Assembly (NCBI RefSeq): GCF_003355495.1
Contig: NZ_CP031337.1
Location: forward strand, 372,001 to 436,000
Length of the DNA stretch: 64,000 bases
Direction of reading: 5' to 3'
From: Crenobacter cavernae
GTDB lineage: Bacteria; Pseudomonadota; Gammaproteobacteria; Burkholderiales; Chromobacteriaceae
The notes below the pieces were generated by a model that did no database searches, was not told the origin of the DNA, and saw only the letters and a program-made list of their open reading frames with translations. The translations under genes were made by a program, and so were the position numbers. Of this stretch, positions 1-8,440 are shown in pieces (the first letter of the stretch is position 1; every line of letters begins with the position of its first letter).

Positions 1-56
1 TAGTTGGCCTGGGTGCCTTTGCCCGCGCCCGGCGCGCCCAACAGAATCAGTCTCAT
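1..56 (-). CDS. adk: Adenylate kinase, N-terminal fragment (cut by window edge)
   Basis: Reading leftward from the ATG at 54-56, the peptide begins MRLILLGAPGAGKGTQAN, the P-loop start (GAPGAGKGTQA) typical of adenylate kinase, which interconverts ATP, AMP and ADP in the cytoplasm. Only about 18 codons lie in the window and the rest is off the left edge. It follows kdsB on the same strand with a 37-base gap. The identification rests on the highly conserved P-loop start alone. Confidence 0.9.
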   Translation of the reverse strand, partial: MRLILLGAPGAGKGTQAN

Positions 57-93
57 GTAAGGAATCTCCGTCTGTGCTTTGGTATTGGGGTGG

Positions 94-855
94 TTATTTA
101 TTGGCGGCGAACAGCGCGCGCACGCGCTCTAGGTCTTCGGGGGTGTCGACGCCGGCCGGCGGCGCAGCCTGAAGCGTCGCGACCGCGATCTTGTGGCCGT
201 GCCACAGCACGCGCAGCTGTTCGAGCGCTTCGAACCGCTCGGTCGGCGCGATGGCCAGACGCGTGTAGGTATCGAGGAAACCCGCGCGGTAGGCGTATAG
301 GCCGATGTGGCGCCAGGCCGGCAGCCCTTCAGGCAGCGCGTCGCGGTCGGCGGCGAACGCGTCGCGCGCATACGGGATAGGCGCGCGGCTGAAGTAGCGC
401 GCGAAGCCGTCGTCGTCGAGCACGACCTTGACCACGTTCGGGTTGAAGAACTCGGCGGCCGACTGGATCGGATGCACCAGTGTCGCCATCGGCGCGTCGG
501 TATGGGCCAAGAGTTCGGCGAGGCGGTCGATCAGCGCCGGGTCGATCAAGGGTTCGTCGCCCTGCACGTTGACGACGACGGTGTCGGCCGGCAGTTCGAG
601 CCTGGCGACCGCTTCGGCGAGGCGGTCGGTGCCGCTGGCGTGGTCTTCGCGCGTCATCACCGCGTCGATGCCGTAAAGGGCGCAGGCGGCGGCGATGTCG
701 GGGTGGTCGGTCGCGACGACGACGCGCTCGGCGGCGCTCTTTTTCGCCTGCTCGGCGACGCGCACCACCATCGGCTTGCCGTCGATGTCGGCCAGCGGCT
801 TGTCAGGCAGGCGGCTCGACGCCATGCGCGCCGGGACGATCACCGTGAAGCTCAT
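94..855 (-). CDS. kdsB: 3-deoxy-manno-octulosonate cytidylyltransferase (CMP-KDO synthetase)
   Basis: Encodes 253 residues, the usual KdsB length. KdsB activates KDO with CTP to CMP-KDO for the lipopolysaccharide inner core, in the cytoplasm. The N-terminus (VIVPARMASSRLPDKPL) carries the nucleotide-binding motif of the family, and VVNVQGDEPLID near residue 95-105 is the conserved GDEP substrate/metal motif. The ATG overlaps the stop of the Trm112-like gene by four bases (ATGA), so the two are translationally coupled. The lpxK neighbour supports an envelope-biogenesis operon. Confidence 0.96.
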   Translation of the reverse strand: MSFTVIVPARMASSRLPDKPLADIDGKPMVVRVAEQAKKSAAERVVVATDHPDIAAACALYGIDAVMTREDHASGTDRLAEAVARLELPADTVVVNVQGDEPLIDPALIDRLAELLAHTDAPMATLVHPIQSAAEFFNPNVVKVVLDDDGFARYFSRAPIPYARDAFAADRDALPEGLPAWRHIGLYAYRAGFLDTYTRLAIAPTERFEALEQLRVLWHGHKIAVATLQAAPPAGVDTPEDLERVRALFAANK

Positions 856-1034
856 TTCACCTCTTCCTCGGGCGGCAGTTCGCGCGCCTCGGTCTCGAGC
901 ATCATCGGGATGCCGTCGCGGATCGGGTAGGCGAGGCGGTCGCCCTTGCAGATCAGTTCCTGGCGGGGTTTGTCATACACCAGCGGACCCTTGCACACCG
1001 GGCACACCAGAATGTCGAGAAATTTTGCGTCCAT
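852..1034 (-). CDS. Trm112-family small zinc-ribbon-like protein (YcaR type)
   Basis: A 60-residue protein beginning MDAKFLDILVCPVCKGPL, the N-terminus of the bacterial Trm112/YcaR family. Only one CPVC pair is present, so a complete four-Cys zinc site is not evident, as in many bacterial members. Archaeal and eukaryotic Trm112 activate methyltransferases; the bacterial role is unsettled. The gene sits between lpxK and kdsB, as in many proteobacteria. Its start lies inside the 3' end of lpxK (62-base overlap in another frame), while its own stop overlaps the kdsB start. Confidence 0.9.
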   Translation of the reverse strand: MDAKFLDILVCPVCKGPLVYDKPRQELICKGDRLAYPIRDGIPMMLETEARELPPEEEVK

Positions 1035-2037
1035 AGGGCAGCTTCAGTTTGGCGAGCAGCCAGTCGGCGAGGTCGGGTTCGACCACGCCGCTCACAGGCA
1101 GGGCCCACAGTTTAACACGATCGACACGGCGCAACTTCACCGCGTCCTTGCTCGTGACGACGATGGCATCGGCGTCCGCGGGCAGGTCGGACGCGACAAA
1201 ATCGTGATGGTCGGGAAAAGACAATTCGCGCTCCGGCGCCAGCCCCAGGCCCTTCAAGGTCGCAAAGAAACGCTCGGGGTGGCCGATGCCGGCCAGCGCG
1301 ACGACGCGCTCGCCTTCGAAGTCTTCCGCGCCGCGCGTGACCGCCGGATCGGCGAGCGACACGAAGCGCTGGGGCGCGAGCCGCATCGCGAAGGTCGCCG
1401 GCGCTTCGGGCAGCGTCTTCATGAATCCCGCCGAGCCGCCGTTGACGACCAGCGCGTCGACCGTCGCGAGACGGCCCGGCGCTTCGCGCAGCGGGCCGTT
1501 CGGCAGCAACCGGCCGTTGCCCAGGCCTCGCGCGCCGTCGAGCACGACAATCTCCACGTCGCGCGCCAGGCGGTAGTGCTGCAGGCCGTCGTCGGACAGG
1601 ATCAGTTCGACGTCCGGGTGCGCGGCGATCAGCGCGCGGCCGGCGGCGACGCGGTCCCGGCCAACCCAGACCGGCACGCCCGACTGCGCGAGCAACAGCG
1701 GCTCGTCGCCGACGAGCGCCGGGTCGCTGTCGCGCCCGACGGGCGTGGGAACGTTGGCCGAGCCGCCGTAGCCGCGGCTGACCACGCCGGCCTTCACGCC
1801 GTGCTCGGCCAAGCTTGCCAAGAGGGACAGCGTCAGCGGCGTCTTGCCGACACCGCCGACGTTGACGTTGCCGATCACCACCACCGGCACGGACAGTGTC
1901 TCGACGCGCTTGAGGCCGAGCCTGAACACGAGACGGCGCGCGGCGGCCAGCAAAGCAAAAAGCCCTTCGAGCGGGGCCAGAAGGGCGGTCAGCCAGAGGC
2001 GAGGACGGTACCAGTGCCGCTCGATCAGGCCGTTCAC
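973..2037 (-). CDS. lpxK: Tetraacyldisaccharide 4'-kinase
   Basis: LpxK phosphorylates the 4' position of the lipid A disaccharide at the inner membrane. The 354-residue product shows an N-terminal membrane-proximal helix and the Walker A-like motif GNVNVGGVGKTPLT near residue 60. ILSDDGLQHYRL and DGARGLGNGRLLPNGPLRE follow. The start is a GTG overlapping the exbD stop (GTGA). The C-terminus runs on past the expected end (LKLPYGRKISRHSGVPG...) and overlaps the downstream Trm112-like gene by 62 bases, which makes it slightly longer than usual family members. Confidence 0.95.
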   Translation of the reverse strand: MNGLIERHWYRPRLWLTALLAPLEGLFALLAAARRLVFRLGLKRVETLSVPVVVIGNVNVGGVGKTPLTLSLLASLAEHGVKAGVVSRGYGGSANVPTPVGRDSDPALVGDEPLLLAQSGVPVWVGRDRVAAGRALIAAHPDVELILSDDGLQHYRLARDVEIVVLDGARGLGNGRLLPNGPLREAPGRLATVDALVVNGGSAGFMKTLPEAPATFAMRLAPQRFVSLADPAVTRGAEDFEGERVVALAGIGHPERFFATLKGLGLAPERELSFPDHHDFVASDLPADADAIVVTSKDAVKLRRVDRVKLWALPVSGVVEPDLADWLLAKLKLPYGRKISRHSGVPGVQGSAGV

Positions 2038-2459
2038 TGCGGGGTCTGCAGGTTCTGCGTCGCGAAGGTCAGCTGCGACAGGTGGGCGACGCGCGCCGCC
2101 TCCATCACGTTGACCACCGACTGGTGCGTCGCCTTCGCGTCGGCGTTGACGACGACGACCGGCTCGCGCTTGCCGGCGGCGGCATCCTTCAGCGCGGCGA
2201 CGAGCGCGTCGCGGCTGCCGGGCGCGAGCTTCTTGCCGGCGACGAGCATCTCGCCGTCCTCGGCGATCGCGACCGAAATCTCGCTGCTCTGGCTGTCCTT
2301 GGCCTCGGCGTCGGCCGACGGCAGCTTGACCTTGATCTCGGAAAAACGCGAATACGTGGTGGTGACCATCAGGAAGATCAGGATCACCAGCAACAGGTCG
2401 ATCAGCGGGATGAAGTTGATCTCCGGCTCTTCGCGATGCCGGCCGCGGCGGAAGTTCAT
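2034..2459 (-). CDS. exbD: ExbD/TolR-family biopolymer transport protein
   Basis: A 141-residue protein with one N-terminal transmembrane helix (FIPLIDLLLVILIFLMVTT) containing the conserved membrane aspartate (Asp about residue 21), followed by a periplasmic domain. With ExbB it forms a proton-driven motor in the inner membrane that energises TonB-like partners. It follows exbB by 10 bases and overlaps lpxK by four. No tonB gene lies in the window, so the partner is unknown; placement before lpxK is common in betaproteobacteria. Confidence 0.9.
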   Translation of the reverse strand: MNFRRGRHREEPEINFIPLIDLLLVILIFLMVTTTYSRFSEIKVKLPSADAEAKDSQSSEISVAIAEDGEMLVAGKKLAPGSRDALVAALKDAAAGKREPVVVVNADAKATHQSVVNVMEAARVAHLSQLTFATQNLQTPQ

Positions 2460-2469
2460 GCTGTCTCCC

Positions 2470-3087
2470 TCACTGGCGGTTGTTGCGGCGGTCGCCGTGC
2501 AGCACTTCGACCAGCTTGACCGCCTGCGCTTCCATCTCGACCAGCAGCGCGTCGACCTGCGCGCGGAAATGGCGGTAGAAGATCATGCTCGGGATCGCGA
2601 CGATCAGGCCGAAGGCGGTGTTGTACAGCGCGACCGAGATGCCGTGCGCGAGCTGCTGCGGGTTGGTGCCGCTGGCGTTCTGCGAGCCGAAGATGTCGAT
2701 CATGCCGATCACCGTGCCGAGCAAGCCCATCAGCGGCGACATCGCGGCGATGGTGCCGAGCGTCGTCAAAAAGCGCTCGAGCTGGTGCGCGACGATGCGG
2801 CCCTCGTCCTCGATCGCCTCCTTCATCACCTCGCGGCTGCCGTCGACGTTGCGCACGCCGGCGGCGAACAGGCGGCCGAGCGGCGAATGGCGCTCGAGCC
2901 TTTCGAGCCGTTGCGCACTCGCACCGCCGCTGCGGTATTCCTGCAGCGTCTGCGACAGCAGACCCTCGGGCGCGACCACCGAGCGCCTCAGGCTGATCAG
3001 CCGTTCGAAGATGATCGCCAGCGACACCACCGACGCCAGGATGATGGTCCAGATCGGCCAACCGGCCGCTTCAACAATCGACCACAA
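2470..3087 (-). CDS. exbB: ExbB/MotA/TolQ-family proton channel protein
   Basis: A 205-residue inner-membrane protein with an N-terminal helix (WTIILASVVSLAIIFERL) and the family core around TTLGTIAAMSPLMGLLGTVIGM with a second helix pair near ISVALYNTAFGLIVAIPSM. It pairs with ExbD to harvest the proton motive force. The start is TTG at 3085-3087, supported by GGGAG eight bases upstream; no better ATG is available. First gene of the exbB-exbD-lpxK-trm112-kdsB-adk run. Confidence 0.9.
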   Translation of the reverse strand: MWSIVEAAGWPIWTIILASVVSLAIIFERLISLRRSVVAPEGLLSQTLQEYRSGGASAQRLERLERHSPLGRLFAAGVRNVDGSREVMKEAIEDEGRIVAHQLERFLTTLGTIAAMSPLMGLLGTVIGMIDIFGSQNASGTNPQQLAHGISVALYNTAFGLIVAIPSMIFYRHFRAQVDALLVEMEAQAVKLVEVLHGDRRNNRQ

Positions 3088-3435
3088 GGGCTTTACTCCC
3101 GCAATTGTGCAAACGGGGTAAACTTTAGCGTTTTAGCGACGCCATCCGCAACCGCCTGCCGTGAAACACCCGGTCGACCTTTGCTTGAAGTGTGCAATCC
3201 AAGTGCCGATTTTTTAAGACTTTTCGCCCGCCGCCCACAGATTCTGTGGATAACTTTGTGGAAAAGATGCGGAAAACCGCGCGCAAGCCCGGCGCCAACG
3301 GCGTCGCTCGCCGCGGCGCAGAAATTAGGCAAAGCCCGCAAAGCCTTGATCCACAAGGCTTCCGCGCAGGTCCGGCCCGACGCGTACCGAGCCCCACCCT
3401 AGCGTTTCACGCTTTTTCACCCGCCCCGCACGACT
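3088..3435. promoter_or_regulatory. Divergent exbB/xseA spacer with a DnaA-box-like site
   Basis: A 350-base spacer between divergently transcribed exbB and xseA. No open frame here has a ribosome binding site or a recognisable product. The region holds an exact TGTGGATAA at 3245-3253 (reverse complement of the consensus DnaA box TTATCCACA), inside a locally AT-richer patch (about 3200-3280). A weaker TTGATCCACA lies near 3346. Promoters for both genes must lie here, but I could not pick out convincing -35/-10 pairs. Confidence 0.4.
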
Positions 3436-3456
3436 GTGGATGACTTGACAACGCCC

Positions 3457-4812
3457 ATGTTCCTCACCCCGACCCAACCCGACGTGATCAGCGTCTCCAC
3501 CCTGAACCGCATGGCGCGCGACCTGCTCGAAGCCGGCCTGCCCGCCGTGTGGATAGGCGGCGAGATCTCCAACCTCACGCTCGCCGCGTCCGGCCACGCC
3601 TACTTTTCGCTGAAGGACAGCAGCGCGCAGATCCGCTGCGTGATGTTCCGCCAGCGCCTCGCCGCCGTCGGCCTGAGGTTGGCCGAGGGCATGCAGGTCG
3701 AGCTCAAGGGCACGGTGACGCTGTACGAGGCGCGCGGCGACTACCAGATCAACGTCGCCAGCTTGCGCGCCGCCGGCCTCGGCCGGCTGTTCGAGGCGTT
3801 CGAGCGACTCAAGGCGCGGCTCGCCGCCGAGGGCCTGTTCGACGAGGCGAAGAAACGGCCTATCCCGGCCCACCCGCGCGCGATCGGCATCGTCACCTCG
3901 CCGGCCGCCGCGGCGCTGCGCGACGTCGTCAGCACGCTGAAGCGCCGTGCGCCGGCGATTCCGGTGATTCTCTACCCGACGCCGGTACAGGGCGAAGGCG
4001 CGGCCGACAAGATCGCCTGCGCGATCCGCATAGCCGGACAGCGCGCCGAGGTCGACGTGCTGATCGTCTGCCGCGGCGGCGGCAGCATCGAGGACCTGTG
4101 GGCGTTCAACGAGGAAGTCGTCGCGCGCGCGGTCGCCGACAGCCCGATCCCCGTCGTCAGCGGCGTCGGCCACGAGACCGACTTCACCATCTGCGACTTC
4201 GTCGCCGACCTCAGGGCGCCGACGCCGACCGGCGCCGCCGAACGCGTGTCGCCGAGCCGCGAACAGATGATGAGCCAGGTCGACCTGGCGCGCCGCCGCC
4301 TCGAGCGCGCACTGTCGCGGCTGATGACCGACAAGACGCAGCAGCTCGACTACCTCTCGCGGCGCCTGGTCCATCCCGGTCAGAAGCTCGCGCTGCAGGC
4401 CGAGCGCCTGGCGGCGACGCGACGCCGGCTGGCGCTGTTGGCCGAGGCCCGGCTCGCCGGCGCACGCCGCAGCCTGAGCGTCGCCGAGGCGCGGCTCGTG
4501 CGCCAGCGGCCGCGCCCTTCCGACACCGGCCGCGTGCTCGATGCGCTCGGCCACTCGCTGCGCCGCGCGATGCTAGAGCGCCTGAACCGCCGGCGCCTCG
4601 CGCTCGCGCAGTACGAGGCGACGCTCGTCGCGCTGAACCCCGAGGCGGTGCTGTCGCGCGGCTACGCGATCGTCGAGAAGGCCGACGGCAGCGCCGCCAA
4701 GTCGCCGGGAGAACTGCGTCAGGGCGAGCGCGTGACGCTGAGGTTGGCCGAGGGCCAGACGCAGGCGCTGATCGACCACCCGGACGGCGCGCAGCAGACA
4801 TTGCCGTTCTAG
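3457..4812 (+). CDS. xseA: Exodeoxyribonuclease VII large subunit
   Basis: About 451 residues. XseA forms exonuclease VII with XseB and degrades single-stranded DNA into oligonucleotides. The N-terminal OB-fold (LPAVWIGGEISNLT, HAYFSLKDSSAQIRCVMFR) is followed by the catalytic domain (RAIGIVTSPAAAALRDVV, ICRGGGSIEDLWAFNEE, SGVGHETDFTICDFVADLRAPTPT) and a long coiled-coil C-terminus. The start could instead be the GTG at 3436; neither has a clear ribosome binding site. The gene contains three copies of the dispersed GTTGGCCGAG word (3678, 4437, 4743). Confidence 0.95.
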   Translation: MFLTPTQPDVISVSTLNRMARDLLEAGLPAVWIGGEISNLTLAASGHAYFSLKDSSAQIRCVMFRQRLAAVGLRLAEGMQVELKGTVTLYEARGDYQINVASLRAAGLGRLFEAFERLKARLAAEGLFDEAKKRPIPAHPRAIGIVTSPAAAALRDVVSTLKRRAPAIPVILYPTPVQGEGAADKIACAIRIAGQRAEVDVLIVCRGGGSIEDLWAFNEEVVARAVADSPIPVVSGVGHETDFTICDFVADLRAPTPTGAAERVSPSREQMMSQVDLARRRLERALSRLMTDKTQQLDYLSRRLVHPGQKLALQAERLAATRRRLALLAEARLAGARRSLSVAEARLVRQRPRPSDTGRVLDALGHSLRRAMLERLNRRRLALAQYEATLVALNPEAVLSRGYAIVEKADGSAAKSPGELRQGERVTLRLAEGQTQALIDHPDGAQQTLPF

Positions 4813-4957
4813 TGCGGCGATGGGTCCGGCCTCGCCCTTTGAGCAAGGGGCGCGCGGATGAAGCGTGGAAGACGCCGGGCAAAGCGGTAAGCACCGCTTG
4901 ACAGCAAGAGCGCGCCGGCGCGAGCATGGACCGATTAAAACAATCGTTTAAACCACC

Positions 4958-5422
4958 ATGCGCATCACGCCCCGTATCATGAAGTTCGGCATCAACCTGT
5001 GGCCGCCGTTCATCGGCGCCGGCATCCGCGTGCGGCGCATCGCGCCCGACTGGGGCGAGATTGACGTCGCGCTCAGGCTCGGCCTCACCAACCGCAACTA
5101 CGTCGGCGTGCACTTCGGCGGCAGCCTGTACGCGATGACCGACCCGTTCTTCATGCTGATGCTGATGCACCGGCTCGGCCGGCCTTACTTCGTGTGGGAC
5201 AGCGCCGGGCGCATCGACTACCTGAAACCGGCGCGCGGCACCGTCGTCGCGCGCTTCAGCCTCGACGACGCTTTCGTCGCCCGGCTGATCGACGACGCGG
5301 CGGCGGGCGACAAGGTCCTGCCCGAACTGGCGGTCGACATCGTCGACGACGCCGGCGACGTCGTCGCGCGCGTGCACAAGACGCTCTACGTGCGGCTCAA
5401 GCCCGAACACCGGCCGCGCTGA
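4958..5422 (+). CDS. DUF4442-type hotdog-fold protein (putative thioesterase-like)
   Basis: A 154-residue cytoplasmic protein beginning MRITPRIMKFGINLWPPFIGAGIRV. The middle part (TNRNYVGVHFGGSLYAMTDPFFMLML) matches the hotdog-fold proteins grouped as DUF4442, related to acyl-CoA thioesterases and PaaI-type enzymes. The substrate is unknown. It stands alone between xseA and gpmI, with about 145 bases upstream and 150 downstream. The family assignment is from recognition of this central pattern. Confidence 0.75.
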   Translation: MRITPRIMKFGINLWPPFIGAGIRVRRIAPDWGEIDVALRLGLTNRNYVGVHFGGSLYAMTDPFFMLMLMHRLGRPYFVWDSAGRIDYLKPARGTVVARFSLDDAFVARLIDDAAAGDKVLPELAVDIVDDAGDVVARVHKTLYVRLKPEHRPR

Positions 5423-5575
5423 TGCGGCGGCGCAACATGGTTGACCCTGCCCCCTTGCCACGGCACGACGTCGAATGTCGGATTAGGGAAGCTCCGCGCG
5501 GCGTTTCGCCCCGCTTTCCGGTTACAATAATGCGATCGTGCCCGCCGCGGCCTCATTATCTTTGCTTGCGAGACC

Positions 5576-7096
5576 ATGACTGACATCAAGCCGGTTCTTC
5601 TCTTGATCCTGGACGGCTTCGGCCACCGTCAGGAGGGCGACGACAACGCCATCCTGCATGCGAAAACCCCCAACCTCGACCGGCTCGAGCGCGACTACGC
5701 CTACGGCGTGATCGACGCGTCGGAACAGCATGTGGGTCTGCCCGGCGGCCAGTTCGGCAACTCGGAAGTCGGTCACCTCAACATCGGCGCCGGCCGCGTC
5801 GTCGAGCAGGACGTCACCCGCATCGACCGCGACGTCGTCAGCGGCGCCTTCGCCCGGAACCCGACGCTCACCGAAGTGGTAGAAAAATCACGCGGCCACG
5901 CGCTGCACATCCTGGGCCTGTTGTCCGACGGCGGCGTGCACAGCCACGAAAACCACATCTTCGAGATGCTGCGCGTCGCGCAGAAGGCCGGCGTCGAACG
6001 CATCCACGTCCACGCCTTCCTCGACGGCCGCGACACGCCGCCCAAGAGCGCCGACACCTACCTCAAGCGCCTCGACGTGGTGCTCGCCGACTGCCCTAAC
6101 GCGCGGCTGGCGACGATCAGCGGCCGCTACTGGGGGCTCGACCGCGACAAGCGCTGGGAACGCGTCGAACAGGCGTACCGCCTGATCGTCGACGGCGAGG
6201 GGCTCTATTCGGCAGAAACCGGCCTCGCTGGCCTCGAAGCCGCCTACGGCCGCGGCGAACTCGACGAGTTCGTCAAGGCGACGCGCATCGGCGAAGCCGC
6301 GCCTATCGCCGACGGCGACGTCGTGCTGTTCATGAACTACCGCGCCGACCGCGCGCGCGAACTGACGAGCGCCTTGACCGACCCGGGCTTCCGCTCGTTC
6401 GCCGCGCGTCAACCGAAGCTCGGCTGCTTCGCGACGCTGACCTCCTACGGCGAAGCGTACCGCAACCCGGTCGCCTACCCGCCGCAGACGCTGAAGAACA
6501 GCTTCGGCGAATACCTCGCGTCGCAGGGCCTCAACCAGCTGAGGATCGCCGAGACCGAGAAGTACCCGCACGTCACCTACTTCTTCAACGGCGGCGAAGA
6601 GCTGCCCTACCCCGGTGAAGACCGCATCCTGGTGCCGTCACCGAACGTCGCCACCTACGACCTCAAGCCCGAGATGAGCGCGCGCGAAGTCACCGACGAG
6701 ATCGTCCGCGCGATCGAGAGCGGCCGCTATCACGCGATCATCTGCAACTACGCGAACGGCGACATGGTCGGCCACACCGGCGTGTTCGACGCGGCGGTCA
6801 AGGCGGTCGAGACGCTCGACGAATGCGTAGGCCGTTGCGTCGAGGCGATGCAGAAGGCCGGCGGCGAGGTGCTGATCACCGCCGACCACGGCAACTGCGA
6901 AACGATGCACGACGCGCTGCACGACCAGCCGCACACGCAGCACACGCTGAACCTGGTGCCCTTCCTCTACGTCGGCCGCCAGGCTGAAATCGAGGACGGC
7001 GGCGCGCTGAAAGACATTTCGCCTTCGCTTTTGGCTATCATGGGGCTAGTCCAACCTCCGGAAATGACGGGACACTCGCTCATTCGATTGCTGTGA
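5576..7096 (+). CDS. gpmI: 2,3-bisphosphoglycerate-independent phosphoglycerate mutase
   Basis: A 506-residue glycolytic enzyme interconverting 3- and 2-phosphoglycerate with a phosphoserine intermediate and two Mn ions. The alkaline-phosphatase-like start LLILDGFGHRQ carries a metal aspartate, GNSEVGHLNIGAGR near residue 61-74 carries the catalytic serine, and DGRDTPPKSA and ITADHGNCETM are conserved metal motifs. Length matches the family. Its TGA overlaps the GTG of the following envC-like gene, so the two are coupled. Confidence 0.97.
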   Translation: MTDIKPVLLLILDGFGHRQEGDDNAILHAKTPNLDRLERDYAYGVIDASEQHVGLPGGQFGNSEVGHLNIGAGRVVEQDVTRIDRDVVSGAFARNPTLTEVVEKSRGHALHILGLLSDGGVHSHENHIFEMLRVAQKAGVERIHVHAFLDGRDTPPKSADTYLKRLDVVLADCPNARLATISGRYWGLDRDKRWERVEQAYRLIVDGEGLYSAETGLAGLEAAYGRGELDEFVKATRIGEAAPIADGDVVLFMNYRADRARELTSALTDPGFRSFAARQPKLGCFATLTSYGEAYRNPVAYPPQTLKNSFGEYLASQGLNQLRIAETEKYPHVTYFFNGGEELPYPGEDRILVPSPNVATYDLKPEMSAREVTDEIVRAIESGRYHAIICNYANGDMVGHTGVFDAAVKAVETLDECVGRCVEAMQKAGGEVLITADHGNCETMHDALHDQPHTQHTLNLVPFLYVGRQAEIEDGGALKDISPSLLAIMGLVQPPEMTGHSLIRLL

Positions 7097-8397
7097 AACG
7101 ACTCGCACTGATCGCCCTATTGGCCGGCTCCGCTCACGCGGCGCCGGCTTCTTCGTCTCTGAACGCCGCACCGCAGCAGCAGGATCTGCATTCGGTGCGC
7201 AAGGCAATCGACTCGGTCAGGAAGGACATCGCCGAGAAGGAAGCGGTCAAGAAAGAAGCGCAAAGCGCGATCGCCGCGTCCGAGCAGGCGATCGCCGCGA
7301 CGGCGCGGGCGCTCGCCACGCTGAACCAGCAGCAGGACCACTCGGCGCAAAGGTTGGCCGAGCTCTCCGCCGCGCTCGAGGCCAACCAGGCGCAGGTGAA
7401 GAGCGTACAGACCCGCGTCGCGCGCATGCTGGCCGAACAGTACAAGCGCGGCCAGCATGACGCTATGCAGCTGATGATGAATGCGAACGACCCGAACCAG
7501 GCCGGGCGCGACCTCACCTACTACCGCCGCATCGCCGCCGCGCAGCAGACGCTGATCGCCGACCTCGCGACGCGCCAAGCCGATTTGTCGCGCATGGCCG
7601 ACGAGCTGAACCACCAGCTCGCCGAGCTCGACAAGCTGTCGGGCGCCAAGGAGCGCGAAAAGCGCCGGCTCGAACTGAACAAGGCGAGCCGCCAGGAAAC
7701 CGTCAGCACGCTCGACGGTCAGATACAGAATCAGCAGGGACGGCTCGCCAAACTGAAGGAAGACGAGCGGCAGCTGGCCAGGCTGATCGCGCGCATCAAC
7801 CGCGAGATCGAGGCGCGCCGCGTCACCGCCGAGAAACGCGCCGCCGGGGCGAAGAAGGCGCGCGAACTCGCCCGCCTCCAGTCCGACGAGAAGCGCCGCC
7901 AGGAAGTCGCCGCGGCGAAGAAACAGGGCAAGGCGCCGCCGCCCGACACGAGACGGCCGGTGGTTGAAGAGCCTATAGACGCCGTCGCCGACGCGAGCGC
8001 GTCGGGCCGCGCGTTCAGGAGCCTGCAAGGCCGCATGAAGCTGCCGGTCGCAGGGACGCTCGCCGGACGCTTCGGCGGGCCGCGCAGCGAGGGCACCACC
8101 TGGAAGGGCGTCTACATCAAGGCGCCGGCCGGCCAAGCAGTACGCGCCGTTGCCGACGGCCGAGTCGTCTACGCCGACGCCTTGCGCGGCTACGGCAACG
8201 CGGTCATCGTCGACCATGGCGGCAACTACCTGACGATCTACACCGGCCTCGCCGCGATCGTGCGCGGCGTCGGCCAGGAAATCCGCGCCGGCGACGCGCT
8301 CGGCTCGTCCGGCACGCTGGACAGCGGCGAAACCGGCCTGTACTTTGAAATTCGCTACCTGGGCCGCCCGGTCAACCCGATGGCGTGGGCCCGTTGA
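7093..8397 (+). CDS. envC: EnvC-like murein hydrolase activator (M23/LytM family)
   Basis: A 434-residue exported protein. An N-terminal signal peptide (MKRLALIALLAGSAHA) precedes a long coiled-coil region (residues about 30-300) and a C-terminal LytM-like domain (GRFGGPRSEGTTWKGVYIKA onward). The HxH zinc motif is replaced by LYFEIRY, so the domain is probably non-catalytic. EnvC-type proteins of this kind activate cell-division amidases rather than cutting murein. The start is a GTG overlapping the gpmI stop. The order gpmI-envC-ctp is common in proteobacteria. Confidence 0.88.
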   Translation: MKRLALIALLAGSAHAAPASSSLNAAPQQQDLHSVRKAIDSVRKDIAEKEAVKKEAQSAIAASEQAIAATARALATLNQQQDHSAQRLAELSAALEANQAQVKSVQTRVARMLAEQYKRGQHDAMQLMMNANDPNQAGRDLTYYRRIAAAQQTLIADLATRQADLSRMADELNHQLAELDKLSGAKEREKRRLELNKASRQETVSTLDGQIQNQQGRLAKLKEDERQLARLIARINREIEARRVTAEKRAAGAKKARELARLQSDEKRRQEVAAAKKQGKAPPPDTRRPVVEEPIDAVADASASGRAFRSLQGRMKLPVAGTLAGRFGGPRSEGTTWKGVYIKAPAGQAVRAVADGRVVYADALRGYGNAVIVDHGGNYLTIYTGLAAIVRGVGQEIRAGDALGSSGTLDSGETGLYFEIRYLGRPVNPMAWAR

Positions 8398-8440
8398 TCG
8401 CGCCCCCGTTTGAACGCCTCCCTGAAGAGAGCACGTATCC

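Noticed and set aside
3192..3443. An open frame of 83 codons in the exbB/xseA spacer
   Set aside because: No ribosome binding site, composition unlike neighbours, overlaps the xseA start; no recognisable product.
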